Assembly: GCF_000190755.2 (NCBI RefSeq)
Contig: NZ_JH109153.1
Coordinates: 743,872 to 807,871 of the forward strand
Length of the DNA stretch: 64,000 nt
Direction of reading: 5' to 3'
DNA from: Methylobacter tundripaludum SV96
GTDB lineage: Bacteria; Pseudomonadota; Gammaproteobacteria; Methylococcales; Methylomonadaceae
Part shown: in pieces, positions 23,563-34,200 of the stretch
How positions within the stretch are numbered: position 1 is the stretch's first letter
How the letters are laid out: every line of letters begins with the position of its first letter
Program-made: the position numbers and the translations under genes
The notes under the pieces: model-generated
What the model saw: the letters and a program-made list of their open reading frames with translations, nothing else
What the model was told of the DNA's origin: nothing
The model's database searches: none

Positions 23563-26500
23563 ATGACAACTAACAGCGAAACCGGCCAAGCGCAACGGAA
23601 CTTGATTAAAAGCGCCCTGCTGAAAATCGATGAGTTGCAAGCCAGGCTCAAGGCCTGCAATGCGGAAAAAAACGAAGCCATTGCCATTGTCGGCATGGGC
23701 TGCCGGTTTCCGGGCGGGGTGGACAGTCCCGAGGCTTTTTGGCAGTTGCTGAACGACGGTCGCGATGCGATCACCGAGGTGCCGCCGGAGCGCTGGGACA
23801 TCGATGCCTATTACGATGCCGACCCCGATGCGCCGGGCAAGATGAATACCCGCTTTGGCGGCTTTATCGAGCGCGTCGATCAATTCGATGCGCGCTTTTT
23901 CGCCATTTCGCCGCGCGAGGCGGTGTCGATGGATCCGCAACAACGCCTGCTGCTCGAGGTCGCCTGGGAAGCGCTGGAATATGCCAATATCCCGCCCGAC
24001 AGTGTCTACGGCAGCGCCACCGGGGTGTTTGTCGGCATTATCGGCCAGGATTATGCGCAACGGCTGTTCGCACCCGGCTATCTTGACAAGATCGATGCCT
24101 ATGTCGGGACCGGCGCGTCGCAGGGGGTCGCGGCCGGGCGTTTGTCCTATGCGCTGGGCCTGACCGGGCCGAGTTTCAGTGTCGATACGGCCTGCTCTTC
24201 GTCGTTGGTGACCTTGCATTTGGCCTGCGAGAGTCTGCGCCGTAAGGAATGCGATCTGGCCTTGTCCGGCGGGGTGAACCTGATCCTGGAGCCGGGGCTC
24301 AATGTTAATTTCTCGAAAGCGCGGATGATGGCGCCCGATGGCCGCTGCAAGTCTTTCGACAGCGCTGCGGACGGCTATGTGCGCGGCGAAGGCTGCGGCA
24401 TGCTGGTGCTGAAACGCTTATCCGATGCGCTGGCCGCGGGCGATCAGGTGCTGGCCGTGGTGCGCGGTTCGGCGGTTAACCAGGACGGCCCGAGCGGCGG
24501 CCTGACGGTGCCCAGCGGCCCGTCGCAGGAACAGGTGGTCCGGCAGGCCTTGAGTAATGCGGGCATTACGCCGGATGCGGTCAGTTATGTTGAGGCCCAC
24601 GGCACCGGCACGGCGCTGGGCGATCCGATTGAATTGGGCGCTTTGGATGCGGTCTTCAGCGCTTCACATTCGGCGGCGAATCCGTTGTATTTGGGCTCGG
24701 TCAAGACCAATGTCGGGCATTTGGAAGCCGCCGCCGGGGTGGCCGGAATCATCAAGCTGGTGTTGGCGCTCCGGCATGACAGCCTGCCGCGCCATCTGCA
24801 TTGCGACAATCCGACCGCGCGCTTTGCCTGGGCCGACAAGCCGTTGCGTGTCCTGCACGAGCCGCAAGCCTGGCCGCGCGGCGAACGGCCGCGTATCGCC
24901 GGCATCAGCAGTTTCGGCTTCAGCGGCACCAATGCCCATATCGTTATTGAAGAAGCGCCGCAACCGCTGCGCACTCAGGCCGACGAGAGCGCAACGCGTT
25001 CCGGTTCCGCTGCCATTGCCGCTAGTGCGCAGCAGCTGTTGGTATTGAGCGCCCGCTCCGACGTAGCGCTGCTGGCTTTGGCGCAGCGTTACCGGGACTA
25101 TCTTCGGGCTCACCCGGACACTGCTCCGGCCGATCTGTGCGGCAGCGCCGCCACCGGCCGCAGCCATTTCCTCCATCGCTTGGCGCTGAGCGCCGCCTCG
25201 GCCGCAGGGTTTGCCGAAGGCCTGGAGGCGTTTATCGACGGTAACGCGGCCGCCAGCCGGGTTAGCCATAAGATCCCCGGCGCGGCCGCCCCTGCCCTGG
25301 CCTTCCTGTTTACCGGGCAAGGCGCGCAATATCCCGGCATGGGTCAACGGCTGTACCAAACCCAGCCGGTGTTCCGCCGGGCCATCGACCGCTGCGCCGA
25401 GCTGCTCCAGCCTTGGTGCGATGTGCCGCTGTGCGAACTGCTGTTTGACACGGCGGCGGATCGTCTCGACCAAACTGGTTACACCCAACCGGCGCTGTTC
25501 TGCCTTGAATATGCATTGTCCGAACTGTGGCAAGCCCAGGGCGTCCGGCCCGATGCGGTCGTGGGCCACAGCGTCGGCGAATACGTGGCCGCCTGTGTGG
25601 CCGGGGTATTCAACCTGGACGATGCGCTCAAACTGCTGGCCGCCCGCGCCCGCCTGATGCAGGCCTTGCCCACCGGCGGCGCAATGGCCGCGGTTTTTGC
25701 CGGTGAAGCGCGGGTTGCCCAAGCCCTGGCCGGGCACGACCGATTAGCCATCGCCGCGGTCAACGGCGCCGAAAACGTGGTGATCTCGGGCGATGAGACC
25801 GCGCTCAATCACGTCCTGGATGAACTGCAAGCGGAAAACATCGGCCATCGCAGGCTGAGCGTGTCGCACGCCTTCCATTCGCCGTTGATGGAACCGATGC
25901 TGGCGGAATTCGCCAAGATTGCTGCCGAAATACATTATCACGCCCCTAGCCTCCCGTTAATTTCCAACGTCACCGGCCGCCTGATCGGCGAGGACATCGC
26001 CACGCCCGCCTATTGGGTCGAGCATATCCGCAGACCGGTGCGCTTTGCCGACAGCATCGACACCCTGCACGACCGGCACTGCCGACTGTTCCTTGAACTT
26101 GGCCCCCATCCGGTGCTGCTGGGCATGGCCCGTCACATCTCCCCCGACGCGATACTGATCCCCAGCTTGCGGCAACAGACCGCCGACGATGAACAGTTCC
26201 TGCGTAGCCTCGGCGACTTGTTCGTGCAGGGCGTCGCCATCGACTGGAACGCCGTCTATCCGAAACAAACCTACCGGCCGCTGCATCTGCCTACTTATCC
26301 GTTCCAGCGCCAGCGGTTTTGGGTAGACAGAGCCTCATCCTCCGCTAACGAAATAGGAAGAACTGCCCGCGCCGACACAAAACATCCGCTGCTCGGCCAA
26401 CGTCTGCGTTTGCCCGCCATGCCCAAAGGGGAAATACGTTATGAGCAGACGCTAAACGACAAAGGCTATATTCAAGACCACCGGGTTTTCCATCAGTCGG

Positions 26501-29500
26501 TGCTTCCAGCCGCCGCTTATATTGAAATGGGCTTGGCCGCCGCAAGCAAGGATAGCGATACAGCCCTTCCAGGCCTGGAGGACATAACCATTCAACAAGC
26601 CCTGGTTTTTTCCGAGAACCGGGACAAAACCGTTCAGCTAGTGCTGACGCAGGCGACGGAGCAACCGGCCCGTTTTGAAATTTACAGCCTGAGCGATAAC
26701 GAGCCGGAACAATGGATTTTCCATGTAGCCGGAAATATCGCCGCCATCGCTCCAATCGTCGCCCCCCCAGCCGTCGATATGAAAACTATCGAGGCCGAAT
26801 TCGAAGAAGAAATTGCCATTGAGGCTTTTTACCGGCAATGCGAACAACGCGGCATTGACTACGGCCCCGACTTCCAGGCGTTGCAAAGCTTGCGGCGTAG
26901 CGAAGGACGGGCGCTAGGCTCGATCCGACTGCCCGAACGGCTGGTTGCCGAGACCGCCCATTATCATATTCATCCGGTGCTGTTGGATGCCTGCTTCCAG
27001 GTGCTGATCGCCACCTTATCCGACAGCAGCGCAAACGAAACCTGGCTACCGATAGGGCTAGACCGTTTGCAACTGTATCGTGCGCCGGGTAACCGATTAT
27101 GGTGCCGGGTGCAAGTCCATAAAGCAACCGAACAGCCATTGCTCAAAGCCGACCTTTCGCTGTTCGATGACCGTGGCGAAATCATCGGCATCATCGAAGG
27201 ATTCAAGGCCAAGCAAGCGGCTCCTGACAATTTGCTCTCCGCCAAATCCGACCTGGAAACCTGGCTTTACGGGGTCGACTGGCGTGCTCAGGGCTTATGC
27301 TCGCCTCATGCCAACGCGGCTTTACTGGCATCGCCGACGTCTATGAGCGATACATTGAATGCGTCGATGGCGGCATGGGTCCGGCAATCGCGGCTGGAGG
27401 AATGCGGCATAGCCCTGGATGAACTGGACCAGCTGTGTGTGGACTATGCCCTGGCCGCATTTCGGGATATGGGTAAAACGTTTCAACCCGAAGATGGCTT
27501 CTCGACCTTGGAGATAGCCGATAACCTCGGCATCATGCCTGCCCATCGGCACCTGCTCGAACGCACGCTGGAAATGCTGGCAGAAGCCGGGTTTCTCCAG
27601 CGCACCGGCACCGGCTGGGAAGTGCTGCGCGCACCGGCTATACCGCATCCGCAACAAACCGCGCAGCTCTTGCGCGCACGTTATCCGCAAATCGGCCTGG
27701 AACTCGACTTGGTAGAACGTTGCGGCTCCGCGCTGGCGCGGGTGCTGCAAGGCCGGTGCGATCCCCTGCAGGAGCTGTTATTTCCCGGCGGAGACGGGTC
27801 GGCGCTGGCCGCGCTATATCGCGATCCGCCCGGCGCGCAAGCCGTGGGCGCTGTGTTCAAGCAGGCCTTGTTGTCCGCGCTTGAGTCTCTGCCGCAACGT
27901 AGCGGAATCAGGATTCTGGAGATCGGCGCCGGTACCGGCGGAGCCAGTTCGTTTTTGTTGCCTCACTTGCCGACAAATCGTACCGAATATGTCTTTACCG
28001 ATATTTCGCCCGCTTTCACGCTACAAGCACAGACGACTTTTGCCGCTTATCCATTCATCGAATACAAAACGCTGGACATCGAAAAAGACCCGCAGGCGCA
28101 AGGTTTCAAACGCCACGATTACGACATTATCGTGGCCTCCAATGTACTGCACGCCACCGAGGATTTGGCGCAAACGCTGAAGCATACGCGCAGCTTATTG
28201 GCGCCCGGCGGCCTGCTGTTGTTGCTCGAAGGCACCGCGCCGCAAAACTGGATAGACATCATATTCGGCATGACCAGCGGCTGGTGGCGCTTTAGCGACA
28301 AACACCTGCGTCCGTCCCATCCGTTACTGTCCGGGCAATCCTGGTGCGATGCTTTGCACGCATCCGGCTTTCAACAAACCGGCTGTATCGATTGCGCGCC
28401 GATTCACCAGTCCATCATCATGGCCCAGGCCGATGCGCTGCCGGTTGATGCAAGCCCAACCCAACCTTGGCTGATTTTCGCCGATGCCGATGGAACCGGC
28501 CAGCGCTTAGGCGAATACCTGCGCGCCGCCGGATCGGCCTGTACTTTGGTTTATCCCGGCAGCCAATACCGGCGCACGCAACAGGACAGCTTCACCATCG
28601 ATCCTTACCAAGCGTCGCATTATCAGCGCTTATTCAGCGAACTCGGCGATGCGGGCGTGGCTTACTGCGCACATTTGTGGAGCCTTGATACCCCTACACC
28701 AAGCGATGGCGCGCTTTCGCTAACCGAAAACGCCCGTTTGGGCTGGGAAACGGTGCTGCATCTGGTGCAAGCCCTCGGCAAAGCCCGGCCAAGCAATCCG
28801 CCGCGTTTGGCTTTGCTGACGCGGGGAGCGGTCTCCGTAACCGGCGAAGCCTTGACCGGCTTGGCGGCATCGCCGCTCTGGGGACTGGGCAAAAGTATCG
28901 CATTGGAACACCCTGAGCTGCGTTGCATTCGTATCGATCTGGCCGCCGGTGCCCGGCCCGATGAAATCCCGGCCATCGTCGCCGAAATGACTGCGGATGC
29001 CCGAGCGCAGGTTGAGGATCAGATCGCGTTTCGCGATGAACGGCGCCTGGTTCCACGACTGGTGCGGCGCGGCGGCAAACAAAGTCTGCCGCAGACCGAA
29101 TCTTACCAACTGGGCGTACCCGCATCAGGCAGTTTGGACGAAATGGCCTGGAACCCGACCGAACGCCATGCGCCTAGGGCAGGCGAAGTGGAAATCCGGG
29201 TGCATGCCGCCGGGCTTAACTTCAAAGACGTGCTGTTGGCGCTGCACAGAGTCCCCGCAGCCGGGCCGGTATTAGGCATTGAATGCGCCGGCGTAGTGGC
29301 TCGCGTCGGTTCCGGCGTGAGCCATCTTTCCGTCGGCGATAAGGTGCTGGCCATGGCGCCGGGCAGCTTTAGCCGCTACGTCAACGCTTCTGCCTGCACG
29401 GTGGTCGCCCTGCCGGAGAACTTAAGCTTCGAGGAAGCAGCCACCCTGCCCATCGCGTTTTTGACCGCCGCCTACGCGCTGGAGGATCTCGCCAAGTTGC

Positions 29501-31272
29501 AAGCGGGCGAACGGGTGCTGATCCATGCCGCAGCAGGCGGCGTCGGTCAAGCCGCCATCCAACTGGCTCAGCGGGCCGGGGCCGAAGTGTTCGCCACCGC
29601 CAGCGAAAGCAAGTGGGATGTGCTCCGCGCCTTGGGAGTCAAACACATCATGAACTCCCGCACGCTGGACTTTGCCGATGAAATCCGCCGCTTGACCGAT
29701 GGCGAAGGCGTCGACGTGGTGCTCAACACCCTGAGCGGCGAGTTCACCAGCCAAAGCTTGGCGCTACTGCGTAGCGGCGGGCGGTTTTTGGAAATCGGCA
29801 TCACCGACCTGCGAACCCCTGAGGAAATAGCCGAACTGGCTCCGGGCATCGCCTACCATGCAATCGATTTAATGCATTTGTACCAGGAAAAACCCACGCT
29901 GCTGCAAGCACTGCTGCAACGGCTAATGGGAGAGTTCCGTAACGGGCAACTGAAGCCATTGCCTCGCACAGTATTTGCCGCCAACGACGCACAGACGGCG
30001 TTCCGCAATATGCAGCAGGCCAATCACACCGGCAAGCTGGTTTTATCGTTCGACACCGCAGCCCTGCCTTTCCGTAAAGACGCAAGCTACCTGATCAGCG
30101 GCGGCTTGGGCGACTTGGGCTTGCTGGTCGCAGCCTGGATGGCCGAACACGGTGCCGGCCACCTGGTACTGGCGGGACGGCGCGGCGTTACGCCCGCAAC
30201 CGAAGCAAAAATTCGCGCAATTACCCAGGCAGGCGCTGAAGTCAGCATATTTCAGGTCGACATCAGCAAACCGGAACAAACCGCCCGAATGCTGGCCGAA
30301 ATCGAACAGACGCTGCCTCCGCTATGCGGCATCATGCATGCGGCGGGCGTACTCGACGACGGCGTGCTTATCGAACAAACACCGGAACGCTACACCAAAG
30401 TACTGGAGCCCAAGCTGGACGGCGCATGGCAGCTCCATATCCAGACCCAGGCGCTGCCTTTGGAGTTTTTTATCATGTTCTCTTCGGCCACCTCCCTGCT
30501 CGGCTCGGTCGGGCAGTCGAACCACGTCAGCGCCAACGCGTTTCTCGACGCGCTGGCCGGTGATCGGCTGGCTCATGGCTTACCTGCCCTGAGCATCAAT
30601 TGGGGGGCGTGGTCCGAAATCGGTTATGCTGCGCGCGTTCAAGCCGGGGATTTCCTCAAGGCTCAAGGCATGGGGACTATCGACCCGCGTGCAGGATTGG
30701 CGGCATTGGAACGGATTTTTCACTGCGACAAGGCCCAAGTCGGAGTTGTCCCGATCGACTGGCCAACCTATCTGCAACGCATTGCGTCTTCCGGTTATTT
30801 AGCTGATTTTCGCCGCGAATTCTCATCGGCGCAGTCAGCCCCGTCCGAGCAACCGGCCGAATTCCGCCGACTTCTCGAATCCGCGCCCGTTGACGAACGA
30901 CTCGCTCTCTTAACCCGCCACGTTGCTTCGCAGGTGGCAACCGTTTTGGGGTTCCCAGCGTCGATGACGGTCGATAGAAAACAAGGCTTTTTCGATATGG
31001 GCATGGACTCCCTCACCTCGGTAGAATTAAGAAACCGTTTACGTACCAGCCTGGGCTGTGCGTTGCCGTCGACGCTGGCCTTCGATTTCCCCAGCGTTAC
31101 GGCACTGGTCGATTATTTAGCGGAAGACCTGCTAGGCCGGGAGCCGATAGATCCATCACCGCAGACCGAAACCGGCGAAAATGCAGAACGCAAAGCGCTG
31201 GAACAACTAACAGAAGAGGAAGCGGAAGCTAGCCTCCTTAAGGAACTGGAAGATATGGGTTTTTCTTTATGA
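23563..31272 (+). CDS. Highly reducing, C-methylating type I PKS (KS-AT-DH-MT-ER-KR-T)
   Basis: This 2,569-residue single-module PKS begins with a short helical docking segment. The KS (about 40-460) has DTACSSS with Cys211, EAHGTGT and NVGH. The AT has HAFH, so malonyl-CoA is expected. The DH has catalytic His973 (the usual glycine four residues later is His) and HPVLLDACFQ. The C-methyltransferase has LEIGAGTGGAS near 1450. The ER has the AAAGGVGQAA nucleotide motif near 1990. The KR has GGLGDLG and LDD, but His where the catalytic Tyr usually sits (QSNHVSAN). The carrier serine is Ser2483 (GMDSL). It would add a reduced, alpha-methylated two-carbon unit. The ER could instead act partially. 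It overlaps the next gene by 4 bp. The N-terminal helix suggests it accepts a chain from a protein not in the window. Confidence 0.93.
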   Translation: MTTNSETGQAQRNLIKSALLKIDELQARLKACNAEKNEAIAIVGMGCRFPGGVDSPEAFWQLLNDGRDAITEVPPERWDIDAYYDADPDAPGKMNTRFGGFIERVDQFDARFFAISPREAVSMDPQQRLLLEVAWEALEYANIPPDSVYGSATGVFVGIIGQDYAQRLFAPGYLDKIDAYVGTGASQGVAAGRLSYALGLTGPSFSVDTACSSSLVTLHLACESLRRKECDLALSGGVNLILEPGLNVNFSKARMMAPDGRCKSFDSAADGYVRGEGCGMLVLKRLSDALAAGDQVLAVVRGSAVNQDGPSGGLTVPSGPSQEQVVRQALSNAGITPDAVSYVEAHGTGTALGDPIELGALDAVFSASHSAANPLYLGSVKTNVGHLEAAAGVAGIIKLVLALRHDSLPRHLHCDNPTARFAWADKPLRVLHEPQAWPRGERPRIAGISSFGFSGTNAHIVIEEAPQPLRTQADESATRSGSAAIAASAQQLLVLSARSDVALLALAQRYRDYLRAHPDTAPADLCGSAATGRSHFLHRLALSAASAAGFAEGLEAFIDGNAAASRVSHKIPGAAAPALAFLFTGQGAQYPGMGQRLYQTQPVFRRAIDRCAELLQPWCDVPLCELLFDTAADRLDQTGYTQPALFCLEYALSELWQAQGVRPDAVVGHSVGEYVAACVAGVFNLDDALKLLAARARLMQALPTGGAMAAVFAGEARVAQALAGHDRLAIAAVNGAENVVISGDETALNHVLDELQAENIGHRRLSVSHAFHSPLMEPMLAEFAKIAAEIHYHAPSLPLISNVTGRLIGEDIATPAYWVEHIRRPVRFADSIDTLHDRHCRLFLELGPHPVLLGMARHISPDAILIPSLRQQTADDEQFLRSLGDLFVQGVAIDWNAVYPKQTYRPLHLPTYPFQRQRFWVDRASSSANEIGRTARADTKHPLLGQRLRLPAMPKGEIRYEQTLNDKGYIQDHRVFHQSVLPAAAYIEMGLAAASKDSDTALPGLEDITIQQALVFSENRDKTVQLVLTQATEQPARFEIYSLSDNEPEQWIFHVAGNIAAIAPIVAPPAVDMKTIEAEFEEEIAIEAFYRQCEQRGIDYGPDFQALQSLRRSEGRALGSIRLPERLVAETAHYHIHPVLLDACFQVLIATLSDSSANETWLPIGLDRLQLYRAPGNRLWCRVQVHKATEQPLLKADLSLFDDRGEIIGIIEGFKAKQAAPDNLLSAKSDLETWLYGVDWRAQGLCSPHANAALLASPTSMSDTLNASMAAWVRQSRLEECGIALDELDQLCVDYALAAFRDMGKTFQPEDGFSTLEIADNLGIMPAHRHLLERTLEMLAEAGFLQRTGTGWEVLRAPAIPHPQQTAQLLRARYPQIGLELDLVERCGSALARVLQGRCDPLQELLFPGGDGSALAALYRDPPGAQAVGAVFKQALLSALESLPQRSGIRILEIGAGTGGASSFLLPHLPTNRTEYVFTDISPAFTLQAQTTFAAYPFIEYKTLDIEKDPQAQGFKRHDYDIIVASNVLHATEDLAQTLKHTRSLLAPGGLLLLLEGTAPQNWIDIIFGMTSGWWRFSDKHLRPSHPLLSGQSWCDALHASGFQQTGCIDCAPIHQSIIMAQADALPVDASPTQPWLIFADADGTGQRLGEYLRAAGSACTLVYPGSQYRRTQQDSFTIDPYQASHYQRLFSELGDAGVAYCAHLWSLDTPTPSDGALSLTENARLGWETVLHLVQALGKARPSNPPRLALLTRGAVSVTGEALTGLAASPLWGLGKSIALEHPELRCIRIDLAAGARPDEIPAIVAEMTADARAQVEDQIAFRDERRLVPRLVRRGGKQSLPQTESYQLGVPASGSLDEMAWNPTERHAPRAGEVEIRVHAAGLNFKDVLLALHRVPAAGPVLGIECAGVVARVGSGVSHLSVGDKVLAMAPGSFSRYVNASACTVVALPENLSFEEAATLPIAFLTAAYALEDLAKLQAGERVLIHAAAGGVGQAAIQLAQRAGAEVFATASESKWDVLRALGVKHIMNSRTLDFADEIRRLTDGEGVDVVLNTLSGEFTSQSLALLRSGGRFLEIGITDLRTPEEIAELAPGIAYHAIDLMHLYQEKPTLLQALLQRLMGEFRNGQLKPLPRTVFAANDAQTAFRNMQQANHTGKLVLSFDTAALPFRKDASYLISGGLGDLGLLVAAWMAEHGAGHLVLAGRRGVTPATEAKIRAITQAGAEVSIFQVDISKPEQTARMLAEIEQTLPPLCGIMHAAGVLDDGVLIEQTPERYTKVLEPKLDGAWQLHIQTQALPLEFFIMFSSATSLLGSVGQSNHVSANAFLDALAGDRLAHGLPALSINWGAWSEIGYAARVQAGDFLKAQGMGTIDPRAGLAALERIFHCDKAQVGVVPIDWPTYLQRIASSGYLADFRREFSSAQSAPSEQPAEFRRLLESAPVDERLALLTRHVASQVATVLGFPASMTVDRKQGFFDMGMDSLTSVELRNRLRTSLGCALPSTLAFDFPSVTALVDYLAEDLLGREPIDPSPQTETGENAERKALEQLTEEEAEASLLKELEDMGFSL
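25539..26328 (+). repeat. AT block, copy 2 (matches 1-790)
   Basis: This is the second copy of the near-identical AT block, here inside the reducing PKS. Silent sites are conserved too, which points to recent duplication or gene conversion rather than selection on the protein alone. Confidence 0.92.
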
Positions 31273-34200
31273 ATCATGCATCCGCCCCGGAAACGGAACT
31301 GTCCCCCGTCAAACGCGCTTTGCTGGCGTTACAGACCACCCGCGCCAAGCTCGAAGCGTTGGAACAGGCGCAAAAAGAACCTATCGCCATTATCGGCATG
31401 GGCTGTCGCTTGCCGGGCAATATCGAAACGCCCGAGGCTTTCTGGGAACTGCTGCGCGACGGCAAGGACACCATTGCCGAGGTGCCCGCGTCGCGCTGGG
31501 ACAGCAACCATTATTACGATCCCGACTACGACGCAGCGGGAAAGATCGTCACGCGCTTCGGCAGCTTTCTTCCGCAGATACAAGAGTCGGACCCGCAGTT
31601 TTTCGGCATTTCCCCGCGCGAAGCCATCAGCATGGACCCCCAGCAGCATCTGCTGCTGGAAGTGTGCTGGGAAGCGTTGGAGCATGCAGGCTTAGTCCCC
31701 GCCGACTTGGAAGGCAGCCGCACCGGGGTGTTCATCGGCATTTGCAACCAGGATTACAGCGTTTTGCTGATGTCGCGGGAAGACATCGAGATTGACGCCT
31801 ACATGACCACCGGCATGGCGCACAGCGTCGCTGCCGGGCGCTTGGCCTACAGCATGGGATTTCAGGGGCCGTGCCTTGCCGTAGATACCGCGTGTTCGTC
31901 GTCGCTCGTCGCCGTTCACTTGGCCTGCCAAAGCCTGCGTAACCGCGAATGCGATTTGGCCGTTACCGGCGGCGTCAACCTGATCCTGTGTCCGGAAACC
32001 AGCATCAACTTTTCCCGCAATCACATGCTGTCGCCCGACGGCCGTTGCAAGAGCTTCGATGCCTCAGCCAACGGCTTCGGCCGTGGCGAAGGTTGCGGTC
32101 TTATCGTGCTCAAACGGCTATCCGATGTGGTGCCCGGCCAGGACCAGGTGCTCGCGCTGATCCGGGGTTCGGCAACCAACCAGGATGGGGCGACCAGCGG
32201 CTTGACGGTGCCCAATGGACCGGCGCAGCAAACGGTGATTCGCGAGGCCCTGCACAATGCAGGGGTCGCGGCGGAACAAATCGGCTACATCGAAGCCCAC
32301 GGCACCGGCACCAAGCTCGGCGATCCCATCGAAATAGGCGCGCTCAACGCCGTTTTCGGCCAAACCCGCAGCCCGCAACAGCCGCTAATCGTGGGATCGG
32401 TAAAAACCAACCTGGGCCATCTGGAAGCCGCCTCCGGTATCAGCGCACTGATGAAAGTGGTCTTGGCGCTGAAACACGAACAAATCCCCCGGCACCTGCA
32501 TTGCGACCAACCTACGCCGTTCATCCCCTGGGAGGAAATACCGATCACGGTAGCCACACAAGCCATCGCTTGGCCGGCGTCGGAAAAGTCACGGCTGGCC
32601 GGTGTCAGTTCGTTCGGCTTCAGCGGCACCAATGTGCATATTGTCATGGAAGAAGCTCCGTTGACGCCGGAACCGACACCGCAGACCGAACCCGCGCCGG
32701 AACGGCCGTTGCACCTTCTCTGCCTCAGCGCCCGTTCCGCCGGGGGACTGACGGCCCAAGCCGCTCGCTATGCCGCCCATCTGGATGGCGTAAATCAAAC
32801 CGCGCTGGCCGATGTGTGTTATTCCGCCAATACCACCCGTTCCGTGTTTGAACATCGGATGGTCCTTGCCGCCGCCGATGCGGTCGAGATGCGCGGCAAA
32901 CTTCAGCGCTTTTGCAAAAGCCATGACCAGCGGCAGCCGGTCGAAACCGGTGCAAATACAGCCGAACCGCCGCGCGTGGCTTGGCTGTTTACCGGACAAG
33001 GCGCCCAATACCCCGGCATGGGCGCTGATTTATACCGGACCCAACCGGTTTTTCGCCAGGCCATTGACGACTGCGCCCTGCATCTCGATCCCTTACTCGG
33101 CCGATCGCTCACCACATTACTATGCGCTGCGGATTCCGCCGATCTGCACGAAACGGCCTACACCCAGCCTGCCCTGTTCGCTCTCGAATATGCGTTGGCG
33201 CAGATGTGGCTGTCCTGGGGCTTGCAACCCGATGCGGTCACCGGACACAGCGTCGGCGAGTACGTTGCTGCCTGTATTGCCGGAGTGTTCAGTCTCGAAG
33301 ACGGCCTGAAACTGATCGCCGCTCGCGCGCGCCTGATGCAGGCCCTGCCCCGCAACGGCGCTATGGCTGCGGTATTTGCCGACGCAGGCCGCGTGGAGCA
33401 GGCCATCGCTACGTTGGGCAACAATCCGCTAATCACGATAGCCGCAATCAACAGCCGCAGCGAAACCGTTATTTCCGGCGAACGCCAAGCTATCCGAACG
33501 CTGCTCAACCACTTAACCGAATCGGGCATTCGCAGCCGCGAACTGACCGTTTCCCATGCCTTCCATTCCGCCTTGATGGAACCGATGCTGGCCGAGTACG
33601 AACAAATAGTCCGCAGCGTTACCCTGTTGCCGCCGCGCATCCGTCTCATCTCGAATTTAACCGGGCATTTCGCATCGACCGAAGTCACCGACCCCGCCTA
33701 TTGGTGCCGCCATATCCGCATGCCGGTGCTATTTGCAGACGGCATCGCCACGCTACGCCGACAAGGCATAACGGCGTTCGTGGAAATAGGGCCGCATCCG
33801 GTACTTTCAGGCATGGTGCGTGCGGACGCCCCGGAACAGAACACCGAGTTGTATCTGCCCAGCTTGCGCAAGGATCAACCTGACTGGGAACAGCTGGCCC
33901 AAAGCTTAAGCGAACTTTATCTCGGCGGAGTGCCGATTGACTGGGCCGGTTTCGACCGCCCTTACCACCGGCGTCGTACCGCCCTGCCAACCTACCCGTT
34001 CCAGCGTAAACGCTATTGGTATAACGACAGCGGGATTACGGCACGGCAGCGCCACGCGCCAACCTCGCAACTGATTACACTGCTGCAAGCGGGGAATGCC
34101 GATGCCTTGGCCCAACACCTGCAAGCGCAAGGAGAGCTGTCAGCGGACGAGCTGAAGCTGTTACCGAAACTTAGCAACTTATTGATCCGTCAGCACCGGG

